Part shown: piece by piece, positions 9,910 to 19,004 of the stretch
Layout of the letters: each line of letters opens with the position of its first letter
How positions within the stretch are numbered: the first letter of the stretch is position 1
Notes under the pieces: generated by a model
The model's database searches: none
The model's input: only the letters and a program-made list of their open reading frames with translations
Told to the model about the DNA's origin: nothing
Position numbers and translations under genes: made by a program
Assembly (NCBI GenBank): GCA_027068915.1
Contig: JAMOLT010000037.1
Location: forward strand, 23,615-87,614
DNA from: Sedimenticola sp.
GTDB taxonomy: Bacteria > Pseudomonadota > Gammaproteobacteria > Chromatiales > Chromatiaceae
Direction: 5' to 3'
DNA: 64,000 nucleotides

Positions 9910-10236
9910 ATGAGCTTTGCAAAAATCGTGGCCATTGTTCGGCCAACGGCGGTGTCGGCTGTAGAAAAGCTATTGCAGGAAGAGGGTGCGCCAGGTGTAA
10001 GTATCAGCCATGTAAAAGGTTACGGTGACTATGCGGATTTCTATCGCAATGACTGGGTGGTCAGCCATGTTCGCATCGAAGTATTCATTGCAGAATCCCG
10101 GGCGCAGCAGATTGCAGAAAAGATCATGGATGTTGCACATACCGGATTGGAAGGTGATGGACTGGTGGCCGTTCTTCCCGTATCGGCGATCTATCATATT
10201 CGCACGAAAAAACGTTGCGAAGAAGAGGCTTGTTAG
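9910..10236 (+). CDS. PII-like signalling protein of metal-efflux operons
   Basis: 108 residues with the trimeric ferredoxin-like fold pattern of PII proteins: KIVAIVRPTAVSAVEKLL at the start and a GDGLVAVLPVSAIYHIRT segment near the end. It lacks the Tyr51-type T-loop used for uridylylation and ends in a short Cys-bearing tail (RCEEEAC). It starts one base after cusA. A group of PII-like proteins (PII-NG) is known to sit beside heavy-metal RND genes rather than ammonium genes; this gene fits that group. Its ligand is unknown; metal or nucleotide binding is plausible. Confidence 0.8.
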   Translation: MSFAKIVAIVRPTAVSAVEKLLQEEGAPGVSISHVKGYGDYADFYRNDWVVSHVRIEVFIAESRAQQIAEKIMDVAHTGLEGDGLVAVLPVSAIYHIRTKKRCEEEAC

Positions 10237-10317
10237 GAAAGCCCAGAACAAGTCCATTTGTATCGGGATGACGGATTGATCAGAGGTTCCTTGGAGAAAG
10301 GATGGAGAACAGATTTT

Positions 10318-10818
10318 ATGAAAATACAAAGAACTGCCTTGTTGTTGATTGTACCACTCCTGCTGGTTGTGGGCGCCTGTGCGGAAAAAGAAGAAGGAGA
10401 GAAAACGGCTTCAGCGGAAAAAATGGCTCCCCAGGTGGAAGCATCTTCCGCGACGGCAAGCCGTTGGTATTCAGATGAACAGGTAGCGAGAGGCGGAGAA
10501 TTGTTCCAGCAGCATTGCGCCAGCTGTCATAAAGAAGATGCTTCCGGCAGCCCGGACTGGAAGAAGCTGAATGAGGAGGGCAAGTTGCCACCGCCTCCTT
10601 TGAATGGCAGCGCCCATACCTGGCATCACCCCTTGCCGCTACTGCGCCAGGTGATCCGCAATGGCGGTATTCCCATGGGTGGGAGCATGCCGGCATTCAA
10701 GGATCAACTTGCTGCCGACGAGATTGACAATATTCTTGCCTGGGTGCAGACACACTGGTCAGACAAGATTTATGCCACCTGGAATCAAATTAACCAGAGA
10801 GCCAACAAGAGCAAATAA
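10318..10818 (+). CDS. monoheme cytochrome c lipoprotein
   Basis: 166 residues from ATG 10318. The signal sequence ends LLLVVGAC, so Cys21 is probably lipidated. One heme site, CASCH at 67-71, follows a low-complexity charged linker, and a likely axial Met lies in GGSMPAF. It is a class I type cytochrome c anchored in the periplasm. It lies 81 nt after the PII-like gene and 14 nt before the DUF302 gene inside the copper operon. A role in electron delivery to periplasmic copper, or in its oxidation, is possible but inferred from position only. Confidence 0.85.
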   Translation: MKIQRTALLLIVPLLLVVGACAEKEEGEKTASAEKMAPQVEASSATASRWYSDEQVARGGELFQQHCASCHKEDASGSPDWKKLNEEGKLPPPPLNGSAHTWHHPLPLLRQVIRNGGIPMGGSMPAFKDQLAADEIDNILAWVQTHWSDKIYATWNQINQRANKSK

Positions 10819-10832
10819 CCGAGGAAAGCAAT

Positions 10833-11240
10833 ATGTATTATTTTTCTACCCGTGTGCAGGGTGATTTTGCAGAAGTGGAGCAAAAGGTGGTTGAAGCGTT
10901 GAAAACAGAAGGCTTCGGTGTGCTTACCGAAATCGATATTCAATCTACCCTGAAAGCCAAACTGGGTGTGGATTATCGCCCCTACCGGATTCTGGGCGCC
11001 TGTAATCCGCCCCTGGCAAATCAGGCCCTGCAGGCCGAGCCGGATATCGGCTTGCTTTTGCCTTGCAATGTAGTGGTAAGGGAAGAGGAGGATGGTGGCA
11101 TTGTTGTTTCTTTCATGGATCCTGCTGCAGTGCTTACTCTGGTGGATCAACCGGAAATTGCAGAACTGGCGGGGCATATGAAGGAAAAACTGGAGCGGGT
11201 GAGGAAAAGTCTCGATGACTCTTTTTGCTTGCCGGAGTAA
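10833..11240 (+). CDS. DUF302 protein
   Basis: 135 residues, no signal peptide. The pattern matches DUF302: N-terminal YYFSTRVQGDFAEVEQKVVEALKTEGFGVL, a GACNPPLA segment, PDIGLLLPCNVVV, and a C-terminal amphipathic helix. DUF302 proteins form small alpha/beta dimers of unknown function and often occur beside copper or sulfur genes. It sits between a cytochrome c and the CopA ATPase in the same direction. The two Cys (in GACNPP and LLPCNVV) are conserved in the family and may bind metal, which is inference. Confidence 0.85.
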   Translation: MYYFSTRVQGDFAEVEQKVVEALKTEGFGVLTEIDIQSTLKAKLGVDYRPYRILGACNPPLANQALQAEPDIGLLLPCNVVVREEEDGGIVVSFMDPAAVLTLVDQPEIAELAGHMKEKLERVRKSLDDSFCLPE

Positions 11241-11251
11241 GAGTCTCAATG

Positions 11252-11284
11252 CAACGAAGCGTTGAACAATTCATCGCTTTGTTG
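11252..11284 (+). terminator. hairpin after the DUF302 gene
   Basis: CAACGAAGCG (11252-11261) pairs with CGCTTTGTTG (11275-11284) through one G-U, and TGAA/TTCA extends the stem inside. A T-rich stretch begins about 17 nt later rather than immediately, so it may be a weak terminator or a transcript-stabilising hairpin separating the cus genes from copA. An AT-rich TATAAAAT at 11319-11326 could be a -10 for copA, but no matching -35 is seen. Confidence 0.45.
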
Positions 11285-11449
11285 TGTATGAATCCGCGTC
11301 TGTTTGTTTTTACAGTTGTATAAAATAATGCAAGCTTATGATTTTTAAGGAAGGATGATTCGCCCCTGTCTGCTGGCACGGAACCTGCTGGTGCTTCTTG
11401 TACGAATGACATCATCATATTGCATGGTATGCAGGCTGAGGAGGCTTAC

Positions 11450-13807
11450 ATGGGACATCCGGAAAACAAAGAGGAAAGCAGGAAAGAAACCGATCCTGTT
11501 TGCGGCATGGAGGTTTCTGGCGAAAGCGAGTACCAATATGAATTTGCAGGTGTGAAACACTATTTCTGCAGCGCTCATTGTGAGGAGAAGTTTGTGGCAG
11601 ACCCTGCACAGTATATGCAGAAAGATATGCATCCCGGAGCAGACAGCCATCATGCAGTACCGCCTGACGCAAAGAAAGCATCTGTCCCAGTAGCTGCAGT
11701 CTATACCTGCCCCATGCATCCGGAGGTGATCCAGGATCACCCCGGCAATTGCCCGAAGTGTGGCATGGCCCTGGAGCCGCAAACCGTGGCTGCAGAAGAA
11801 GATGATGCGGAACTCAGGGATATGAGCCGGCGTTTTTGGGTGTCTGCATTGCTTGCTTTCCCGGTGTTTTTGCTGGCCATGGTAGCGGATCTCGCGCCAG
11901 GGCTGCTGCCTGCGGGAATGAGCATGAGCACCGTGCAATGGATTGAATTTCTCCTCGCCACGCCAGTCGTGTTGTGGGGCGGCTGGCCTTTTTTCGTTCG
12001 TGGTTGGCAATCGGTGCGTACCTGGAACCTCAACATGTTTACGCTCATCGGTCTTGGTGTCGGCATGGCCTGGTCATACAGCATGATTGCCTTGCTGTTT
12101 CCGGAAATCTTTCCTTTCAATATGCGCAGGGAAGGCGGCACCGTCCCTGTCTATTTTGAAGCGGCAGCTGTAATAACCGCATTGGTGCTGTTGGGACAGG
12201 TGTTGGAACTGCGTGCGCGCAGCAATACCAATGCGGCGATCCGGATGTTGCTGGGGCTGGCGCCCAACAGCGCCCGTCGCGTTAATCCTGATGGTAGTGA
12301 GGAAGATATACCCATGGAGCAGGTTATGCCGGGTGATGTATTGCGGGTCAGGCCTGGTGAGAAAATCCCCGTTGATGGCGTGGTCACTGAAGGAACCAGT
12401 TCCGTGGATGAATCCATGGTTACGGGAGAGCCTGTGCCAGTGGAAAAAACGACGGGGGATGCGCTGATCGGCGCCACCGTGAACAATACCGGCAGCTTGC
12501 TGATGCGGGCGGAGAAGGTGGGCGCCGATACCCTGCTGTCGCAAATCGTGAGGATGGTGAGTGAAGCGCAACGCTCGCGTGCGCCGATCCAGAAGCTGGC
12601 GGATGTGGTCGCGGGGTATTTCGTGCCCGCAGTCGTGCTGATTGCCGTGTTTACGCTCATTGCTTGGGGGTTCTGGGGGCCGGAGCCCCGGCTGGCCCAT
12701 GCGGTGATCAACGCCGTGGCCGTGCTGATCATCGCCTGCCCCTGTGCGCTGGGGCTGGCCACGCCCATGTCCATCATGGTGGGTACGGGGAAAGGCGCAA
12801 GCATGGGGGTGTTGATAAAGAATGCAGAGGCGCTGGAGGTTCTGGAAAAAGTGGATACCCTGGTGGTGGATAAAACCGGAACCCTTACCCAAGGAAAGCC
12901 GCAGTTGGTCGCCGTTCAGGTGGCGGAAGGGTTTGATGAAAAGGAGGTGCTGCGCCTGGCGGCCAGCCTGGAACGCGCCAGTGAACACCCCTTGGCGGAA
13001 GCCATTGTGCGTGGCGCCGAGGAACAGGGTATCAAGCTGTCTTCGATTACCGAATTTGATTCCATTACCGGCCAGGGTGTGAAGGGCGTTGCGGAAGAAC
13101 GATCAGTGGCGCTGGGCAACCGCAAGTTGATGGAAAGCTTGTCTATCGATGTAGAGGCGCTGCTTGGTGTTGCTGAAACCGGGCGCGCCGAAGGTCAGAC
13201 GGTGATGTATGTCGCCATCGACGGAAGGGCAGCCGGACTCGTCAGCGTGGCTGATCCCATCAAGGAAACCACGGCAGAAGCGATTCGTGATCTGCATGGG
13301 GAAGGTGTAAAGGTGGTCATGCTCACGGGTGACAACAGCACCACGGCCCAGGCGGTTGCCAGGAAGCTGAATATTGATCGTGTCGAGGCTGAAGTCATGC
13401 CGGATCAGAAGGCGGAGGTTGTAAAAAAACTTCAGGCGGAAGGGCATATCGTTGCCATGGCCGGAGATGGCATCAATGATGCACCGGCGCTGGCCCAATC
13501 CCATGTCGGTATTGCAATGGGAACGGGCACGGATGTGGCCATGGAAAGCGCCGGCGTTACCCTGGTGAAGGGGGATCTGCGCGGCATCGTTCGCGCCAGG
13601 CGCCTGAGCCGCCATACCATGCGCAACATTCGCCAGAACCTGTTCTTCGCCTTTATCTACAACTCCCTGGGCGTGCCGGTGGCGGCAGGCGTATTGTATC
13701 CGGCTTTTGGCCTCTTGCTGTCGCCCATCATCGCAGCCGCGGCCATGAGTTTCAGCTCCGTATCCGTGATTACCAACGCCTTGCGCTTGAAACGCGCAAA
13801 AATCTGA
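11450..13807 (+). CDS. copA: Cu(I)-exporting P1B-type ATPase with YHS domain
   Basis: 785 residues from ATG 11450, seven bases after GAGGAGG; a start 30 nt earlier lacks such a site. There is no N-terminal HMA domain. Instead there is a YHS domain (about 14-55, DPVCGMEV and a CSAHC pair) and a heavy-metal-binding domain (about 87-115, YTCPMHPEV and CPKCGM). The ATPase core has TGEPVPV, the membrane CPC motif at 430-432, D474KTGT, HP in the nucleotide domain, and [10 protein letters not shown]. The CPC motif indicates Cu(I)/Ag(I) export to the periplasm, where CusCBA would take over. Confidence 0.93.
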   Translation: MGHPENKEESRKETDPVCGMEVSGESEYQYEFAGVKHYFCSAHCEEKFVADPAQYMQKDMHPGADSHHAVPPDAKKASVPVAAVYTCPMHPEVIQDHPGNCPKCGMALEPQTVAAEEDDAELRDMSRRFWVSALLAFPVFLLAMVADLAPGLLPAGMSMSTVQWIEFLLATPVVLWGGWPFFVRGWQSVRTWNLNMFTLIGLGVGMAWSYSMIALLFPEIFPFNMRREGGTVPVYFEAAAVITALVLLGQVLELRARSNTNAAIRMLLGLAPNSARRVNPDGSEEDIPMEQVMPGDVLRVRPGEKIPVDGVVTEGTSSVDESMVTGEPVPVEKTTGDALIGATVNNTGSLLMRAEKVGADTLLSQIVRMVSEAQRSRAPIQKLADVVAGYFVPAVVLIAVFTLIAWGFWGPEPRLAHAVINAVAVLIIACPCALGLATPMSIMVGTGKGASMGVLIKNAEALEVLEKVDTLVVDKTGTLTQGKPQLVAVQVAEGFDEKEVLRLAASLERASEHPLAEAIVRGAEEQGIKLSSITEFDSITGQGVKGVAEERSVALGNRKLMESLSIDVEALLGVAETGRAEGQTVMYVAIDGRAAGLVSVADPIKETTAEAIRDLHGEGVKVVMLTGDNSTTAQAVARKLNIDRVEAEVMPDQKAEVVKKLQAEGHIVAMAGDGINDAPALAQSHVGIAMGTGTDVAMESAGVTLVKGDLRGIVRARRLSRHTMRNIRQNLFFAFIYNSLGVPVAAGVLYPAFGLLLSPIIAAAAMSFSSVSVITNALRLKRAKI

Positions 13808-13860
13808 CTGCTGTGATTCCTTTCATGTTCAGCGGTTTGCTGTCGCTATAAAATAAAACA

Positions 13861-15678
13861 ATGAAGATTTTAATTTTATTATTGGTAATTATTTTTCCGT
13901 CCACGGGAAAGGCCTATGTTCCGCCTGTTGGCATTCCGGCTCCTGATTTCGGTATCGAGGAAAAGCTGGCGGATTATTACACGCGGCCGGCTCCCTGGGA
14001 TCAGGAGGTGGCGGGTTGGTACTACGTGGATCAATATCATGTAAATGCCAGTGACGCCAATGCATACGGAACGCCTGAAAACCCAAGGCAAACAATCCCC
14101 GGTCCTGTTCCGGAGGGTTCTGTCGTGGAAGTGCATGGGCTCTATGACTATGCGCCCACCGGGTATGACTTGATAACCGCGAACGGAACAGAACAGGCGC
14201 CGGTTTTTATCGTCGGTAGCGGAGAAACCCTTGTCAAGCGCAAGTGGGCTATCCAATCTTCTTACACGATTATTGAGAAGTTAGAGTTTACTGATTTCGG
14301 CAAAATCTCAATAACCTATCCCTCGCATCATGTATCCATTCGCAATAACAATATGCATCACATAAAAGGAAAGATCGGTGGATATGGCAACACAGATACG
14401 GAAAGGGTGCATCATATCGTTATCTACAACAACAAGATCCACTCACAAGATGGATGGGATGAAAATCCGGATCTGGATCTGGATAATCATGGCATTAAGT
14501 TCGGTCGCCATGTAGAGGATGTGTGGATCCTGGACAACCTGGCCTACAACAACGGTGGTAACTTTGTTCAGGTCGGTGACTGGAACAGCCCGGCAAACAA
14601 TGAGCTGGCCCGCAGATACTATATCGGGAGGAATACGGCTTATGCCAACAGGCAGTCACCTATTGGCATCAAGCAAAGCAGTGATGTCATTATTTCCGGG
14701 AATATTTTATATAACAACAAATCCATACAGGCGAACGCCGCTGGCCAGGCGGGCGTGGTTTTTCAGTATGGGCCAGAGAGGTTGTGGATTATTAACAACC
14801 GTATTTTCGACTCGGATGCAGGGATTTCATCCGGAAGCAATAGCGGGGGTATTGGGCAGGATCAGTATATTGTAGGGAACCTGATTTACAATATCCATAC
14901 TGCTGATGATTTCAACTATAACCCGGGTAGCGCCTGGTCCCCGGCGGCAGTGATGCTGGCGGGGGGATTGAACCGTCATGTAGTCGACAACAGCATCCAT
15001 GATGTTGATGCCGGGATCAGCTGCCCGGGATCCGGTTCGCTGAATATCAGGGGGAACATTATTTCCGATGTGACAAAGTCCAGCCATGTTTTTATCGAGC
15101 ATGGGTCAATCGTCGATTTCTCCTCGCTGCACAATAATATTCTTTATCAGCGTGGTGGTGATGCCAGTATTCGCTGGGGGGATGGTGAGATTCTGAATGT
15201 CAGTGAGTTTGAATTCGAATATCCTGCCCAGGGGCAAGGGAACCTGGATGCCGATCCTCTGTTCATCGATAGTTTGAACAACAATTTATTTCTTCAAAGC
15301 AGCTCGCCTGCAATTGACCGCAACACCGAGAGTGATGTATACCAGGTTTTTCAAAATCTGTATGGCATTGACATCAGGGTGGATAGCGATGGAAATGCAC
15401 GTCCCCAGGGAGCGGGTTGGGATATTGGTGCGCTTGAATCTCTATGCAGCTCTCTGGCAACCAACACCTGGACAGGTGTGGAAGCCGGAAACTGGAATAC
15501 TGTTTCCCGCTGGAGCTTACATGCGATTCCTGCAAGATGTAACCATGTTGTTGTCGAGCCTGGAAGCACAATCCATCTGCGCAGTGGGGAAGCTGGCTTG
15601 GCCTATTCCATGGAGATTCAAGTTGGTGCAGTGCTGTCTGTGGAGCCTGGCGCTGTGCTGTCGGTTGCGGCACAGTGA
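13861..15678 (+). CDS. exported right-handed parallel beta-helix protein
   Basis: 605 residues: a signal peptide (1-18), a linker with DANAYGTPENPRQTIPGP typical of chondroitinase-B/pectate-lyase-like folds, then many short N-x-I/V repeats such as IRNNNMHHI, IYNNKIHS, ISGNILYNN and IINNRIFDS that make a beta-helix (about 100-470). A stop-and-close segment (DADPLFIDS, SPAIDRN, RPQGAGWDIGALE) follows, and a C-terminal module with TWTGVEAGNWNTVSRW. Such proteins bind or cleave polysaccharides, but no catalytic set is certain. No Shine-Dalgarno site precedes the ATG, only an AT-rich run. Its last 61 bases overlap the opposing glycosyltransferase gene. Confidence 0.75.
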   Translation: MKILILLLVIIFPSTGKAYVPPVGIPAPDFGIEEKLADYYTRPAPWDQEVAGWYYVDQYHVNASDANAYGTPENPRQTIPGPVPEGSVVEVHGLYDYAPTGYDLITANGTEQAPVFIVGSGETLVKRKWAIQSSYTIIEKLEFTDFGKISITYPSHHVSIRNNNMHHIKGKIGGYGNTDTERVHHIVIYNNKIHSQDGWDENPDLDLDNHGIKFGRHVEDVWILDNLAYNNGGNFVQVGDWNSPANNELARRYYIGRNTAYANRQSPIGIKQSSDVIISGNILYNNKSIQANAAGQAGVVFQYGPERLWIINNRIFDSDAGISSGSNSGGIGQDQYIVGNLIYNIHTADDFNYNPGSAWSPAAVMLAGGLNRHVVDNSIHDVDAGISCPGSGSLNIRGNIISDVTKSSHVFIEHGSIVDFSSLHNNILYQRGGDASIRWGDGEILNVSEFEFEYPAQGQGNLDADPLFIDSLNNNLFLQSSSPAIDRNTESDVYQVFQNLYGIDIRVDSDGNARPQGAGWDIGALESLCSSLATNTWTGVEAGNWNTVSRWSLHAIPARCNHVVVEPGSTIHLRSGEAGLAYSMEIQVGAVLSVEPGAVLSVAAQ

Positions 15679-16307
15679 CCGTTTCTCTGTCTGATCCATT
15701 CAGGAAGGCTGTGAAAATACTTGAGATCTTCCGGCCTGTCCAGATCCTGTTGCCAGGGAATGCTTTCAGATTTCCTGCCCAGGTTATGCAGTCGTTGCAG
15801 GGTCAAATCCAGCACCTCGCTGGTTCCCCAGGGCATGTCCTCAAACAGCGTTGCTGCGGGTTCGCGCAAGCCGAGTAAATAGTAACCACCATCGAATGCA
15901 GGTCCTACCACCGCCTCGGCTCCGCTTTGCATGGTGCTGATGGCTTGTATGAGATCGCCGGTGCTCAAATTTGGGCAATCGGTGCCCAGAAGAATGGCCC
16001 AGGAATGGCTATGCAGTGCGGAAGAAAAAGCGTGATGCATGCGGGCGCCAAGATCTTCTCCCTGCTGCAAATGTAGCTTGATGTTGAATTCTTTGGTACA
16101 TGACTGAAAGAAATCATGATTCGTATCTGGCGTGCACCAGAGTTCCACCGGATGTTCATGTAAGCCACAAACAGTGTTCAGGGTTTGTATGACCAACTGG
16201 GCATGCAACTTGGCTGCGCCTTCCAGGCCAAGAGCGGGTATGAGGCGGGTTTTTGCTTTGCCTGGTACTGGCGCCCTGGCGAATACCAGAATCTTCCCCT
16301 CATTCAT
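15618..16307 (-). CDS. TIGR04282-type arsenosugar glycosyltransferase
   Basis: 229 residues with the DUF2064/TIGR04282 pattern: KILVFARAPVPGKAKTRL at the N-terminus, GTDCPNL around residue 110, and GPAFDGGYYLLGL. It resembles nucleotide-sugar transferases of the GT-A type. It is the last gene of the arsenosugar operon and overlaps the TIGR04283 gene by four bases. The C-terminal tail, rich in Thr-Asp-Ser-Thr-Ala-Pro, is unusual and arises because the frame runs antisense into repeated codons at the 3' end of the beta-helix gene. The true substrate is inferred from the cluster. Confidence 0.85.
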   Translation of the reverse strand: MNEGKILVFARAPVPGKAKTRLIPALGLEGAAKLHAQLVIQTLNTVCGLHEHPVELWCTPDTNHDFFQSCTKEFNIKLHLQQGEDLGARMHHAFSSALHSHSWAILLGTDCPNLSTGDLIQAISTMQSGAEAVVGPAFDGGYYLLGLREPAATLFEDMPWGTSEVLDLTLQRLHNLGRKSESIPWQQDLDRPEDLKYFHSLPEWIRQRNGHCAATDSTAPGSTDSTAPT

Positions 16308-16978
16308 CGGTATTTACGGGCGAGAATGGCGGGGTCTGCTCCCAGTGCATACTGTAGGCGCAGGCGCCACATGAGGAGTATGGTCTTGAGCAGCCCATGG
16401 GATTCCCAGCGACGGCTGGAGGTGAGCAGTTTGCGGGAAAGGCAGAGTGGCCGGCCGAAGTTTTTTTTCAGACGCCGACTGAGTTCTATGTCTTCCATCA
16501 GCGCAATATCGGCAAAGCCTCCTGTCTGTTGCCAGGACTTGTGGCAAATAAAAACACCCTGGTCGCCGGTGGCAATGCCCGTCAGCCGGGAACGCCAGTT
16601 CATCAATACTTCGACGAAACGCAATAGTGTTTTGTTTCCGGACAAGCGCACATCGAAACGCCCCCAGACCTTGCCTGACTCGGCTAGCGTTGTTTCCAGG
16701 TGCCGGTCAAGATCCGCAGGAACCAGGGTGTCTGCATGAAGGAACCAGAGTATATCGCCCTGAGCGATATCCGCTCCAGCATTCATCTGCCGCCCACGTC
16801 CGGGTGATGTCCGGATCACTTTGTCCGCCAGAAAGTCGCTCGAAAGGATGGTGTTGTCGGTGCTGCCGCCGTCCACCACGATGATCTGGTGTCCCCGTCG
16901 GCGCATGGGCTGCAAGCATTCCAGTGTGGCCTGGATGTTCGATTCTTCATTGAGGCAGGGGATAATGATAGAGATCAT
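16304..16978 (-). CDS. TIGR04283-type arsenosugar glycosyltransferase
   Basis: 224 residues from the ATG ending at 16978, which opens the canonical MISIIIPCLNEE; an upstream in-frame start would add an atypical basic leader. Family 2 GT-A fold: VVDGGSTDNT, FLHADT (metal-binding acidic motif), GDQGVFI and MEDIELSRRLKK. It overlaps ArsS by four bases and the second transferase by four. TIGR04283 and TIGR04282 proteins almost always travel together with ArsS and ArsM and are proposed to attach sugars in arsenosugar synthesis. Confidence 0.87.
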   Translation of the reverse strand: MISIIIPCLNEESNIQATLECLQPMRRRGHQIIVVDGGSTDNTILSSDFLADKVIRTSPGRGRQMNAGADIAQGDILWFLHADTLVPADLDRHLETTLAESGKVWGRFDVRLSGNKTLLRFVEVLMNWRSRLTGIATGDQGVFICHKSWQQTGGFADIALMEDIELSRRLKKNFGRPLCLSRKLLTSSRRWESHGLLKTILLMWRLRLQYALGADPAILARKYR

Positions 16979-17952
16979 TCTTCCAGCGCGCCGCCGCAAC
17001 TGCTTCCCTGGCCAGCGGTGCAGCCATAGCAATGATCAGCTACGGTAATGGGTAGGCCTTTTGTATCGTGGTCGAGGAGATCCCGTAGATGCGGCCGGCC
17101 CTTGACGCGCAAGGGTAGTGGCAGTTCCAGCATCTGGTTGAAGTCGCAATCGTATAGATAGCCTTGCCAGTCGATGCTGATGAGTGAACGGCACATGATG
17201 CCATCCAGGTTGTTTGCCTGATGTGCGCTTTTCAGCAACCGCATGTATTCACCAAATACGTCTTTGGAGATCAGGGTGCTGCCAAAACGCTTTATGGGCA
17301 TGTTGGTGATGGTGAATAACTGGTTGAAGCAAATGCCCTGGGCACCCAGTCGTGCTTTGTAGTCAGCCTGCAGTTGCGCCTGGGAAGGGGGCAGGGTGGC
17401 ACCAGCGGGGTTGTAAACAAGGTTTAGCACCAGACCGCTATCAGTCTTTCCATAACCCAAGGAGTTAAGCTTTTCTATTCCTGCGATGCTGTTGGAGTAG
17501 GCCCCCTTGCCCCGCTGGGCATCGACATTTTCCTGGAGATAACAGGGCAGGGAGGCGATAACCTCAACCTGGTGTCGCGCCAGAAAATCTGCCAGGTCTT
17601 CCTGTCCGGGTTCCTCGAGAATGGTGAGGTTGCAGCGATCGATCACATGTACGCCGCGTTTGGCAACTTCTGTCACCAGGTAACGGAAATGGGGATTGAG
17701 CTCGGGGGCGCCGCCGGTAAGATCCAGTATGCGGATCTTTCGTTTGTCTAAAACATTCACAACCAGGTCAATGGTCTCCCGATCCATTTGCTCCCGGCGT
17801 TTGGGTCCGGCATTGACATGGCAATGCAGACAGCTCTGGTTGCAGCGGTAGCCCAGATTTACCTGCAGTGTGACCAGCTCATCACGGGAAATGGCTGGAA
17901 AATCGGTTTCTGTCAGCAGCGGAAGGGTGACGTGCATGGCGCTTAACAACAT
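16975..17952 (-). CDS. arsS: ArsS radical SAM enzyme of arsenosugar synthesis
   Basis: 325 residues (a second ATG at 17937 would give 320; neither has a clear ribosome-binding site). The radical SAM iron-sulfur motif is CNQSCLHC (C-x3-C-x2-C), followed by LDLTGGAPELNPHF, and a C-terminal auxiliary region CYGCTAGQGSSCGGA. ArsS is proposed to join a 5'-deoxyadenosyl group to dimethylarsenite. In many relatives the Cys in SSCGG is selenocysteine; here the codon is TGC, so this is the all-cysteine form. The start overlaps the end of arsM by ten bases. Confidence 0.92.
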   Translation of the reverse strand: MLLSAMHVTLPLLTETDFPAISRDELVTLQVNLGYRCNQSCLHCHVNAGPKRREQMDRETIDLVVNVLDKRKIRILDLTGGAPELNPHFRYLVTEVAKRGVHVIDRCNLTILEEPGQEDLADFLARHQVEVIASLPCYLQENVDAQRGKGAYSNSIAGIEKLNSLGYGKTDSGLVLNLVYNPAGATLPPSQAQLQADYKARLGAQGICFNQLFTITNMPIKRFGSTLISKDVFGEYMRLLKSAHQANNLDGIMCRSLISIDWQGYLYDCDFNQMLELPLPLRVKGRPHLRDLLDHDTKGLPITVADHCYGCTAGQGSSCGGALEE

Positions 17953-18995
17953 CCACCAGAACTGGTTTCGGTCTTCCGCGTATCGAAGGGAATAGTCGTG
18001 CCGCAGTCGGCAAAGATCCCGAAGTGGATGCCGGTATCGCCATGGAATTCAAAATGAGGAGCAAACCGGCTTTCCTTCAACATGCGAAAAGTGTTACTGC
18101 ACACGGGGAACAGCCGCCCGGCCTCGATTACATGATGCTTGTCCAGAATAAAGGCATGTTCGCTGTGGGGGATGGTTCCCCGGTATTTTACAGCCTGCCC
18201 GTAGTCTTCACAGAAATCTTCCAGCCGTTCGAGTTTCAGCAGGCGATAGGTGGCGGAGAAGAAGCGGGCATTGCCCAGCTTGTTCTGTTGCTCCTCGTCT
18301 TCAATGGCCAGGGGGCGGTCGCTGACCAGCCGCGGGTCGGTAAAGCCACTGGCTTTCGCCAGCTGCTGGAAATCATTCCAGTACAGAGCGCCCGACAGGC
18401 ATTCACCATACAATACCGGATCATTCTTCAGGTCCTCGGGCAGGCGCCGGTCTGCATACACATCAGAAAAATAAAATTCGCCACCAGGCTTGAGCAGGGT
18501 GTGGACAGCTTGCAATACGGCTTCCTTGTCGGGCACCAGGTTGAGAACACAGTTGGACACCACCACATCGAAAGAAGCCGGTTTCAGGCCCAGCTCATGC
18601 AGTCGCTCCAGTTGTCCATGCAGGAAACCTGTGTTGGGTTGGGCATAAGCAAACTGCTTGCGGTGGAAATCCTCATGTCTGAGTGCAACCTCCAGTTGCT
18701 CTTCCGTCATATCCACGCCGGTGACAAAACCCTGCTCCCCAACCATGGCGGCGAGCAGATAAGCATCGCGCCCGCTGCCGCAACCCAGGTCGAGAACATG
18801 GCAGCCTTCCAGTGCTTCCGGTACTACCAGCCCGCAGCCATAGTAGCGTGACTGGACTTCGGGGTGGATGCGCTCCAGCAACGCCTTGATGTGGGATGGC
18901 ATGGCATCTGTTGTGCAACAGGCATCTGTTTTCAGGTCATTGCTGCTTTGAAGCACTTTTCCATAATAGAATTTTACTTCTTCAGTGATGTTCAT
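17943..18995 (-). CDS. arsM: ArsM arsenite S-adenosylmethionine methyltransferase
   Basis: 350 residues. SAM-binding motif VLDLGCGSGRDAYLL (67-81) and the three arsenite-binding cysteines of ArsM are present: Cys54 (YYGCG), Cys149 (SNCVLNL) and Cys199 (GECLSGA). An extra C-terminal domain of about 90 residues ends GGCC, and CC also occurs at 26-27; such vicinal Cys pairs can bind As(III). It methylates arsenite in the cytosol to feed ArsS. It follows the TVP38-rhodanese gene by nine bases and overlaps arsS. Confidence 0.94.
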   Translation of the reverse strand: MNITEEVKFYYGKVLQSSNDLKTDACCTTDAMPSHIKALLERIHPEVQSRYYGCGLVVPEALEGCHVLDLGCGSGRDAYLLAAMVGEQGFVTGVDMTEEQLEVALRHEDFHRKQFAYAQPNTGFLHGQLERLHELGLKPASFDVVVSNCVLNLVPDKEAVLQAVHTLLKPGGEFYFSDVYADRRLPEDLKNDPVLYGECLSGALYWNDFQQLAKASGFTDPRLVSDRPLAIEDEEQQNKLGNARFFSATYRLLKLERLEDFCEDYGQAVKYRGTIPHSEHAFILDKHHVIEAGRLFPVCSNTFRMLKESRFAPHFEFHGDTGIHFGIFADCGTTIPFDTRKTETSSGGCC

Positions 18996-19004
18996 CGAAA
19001 TGAC

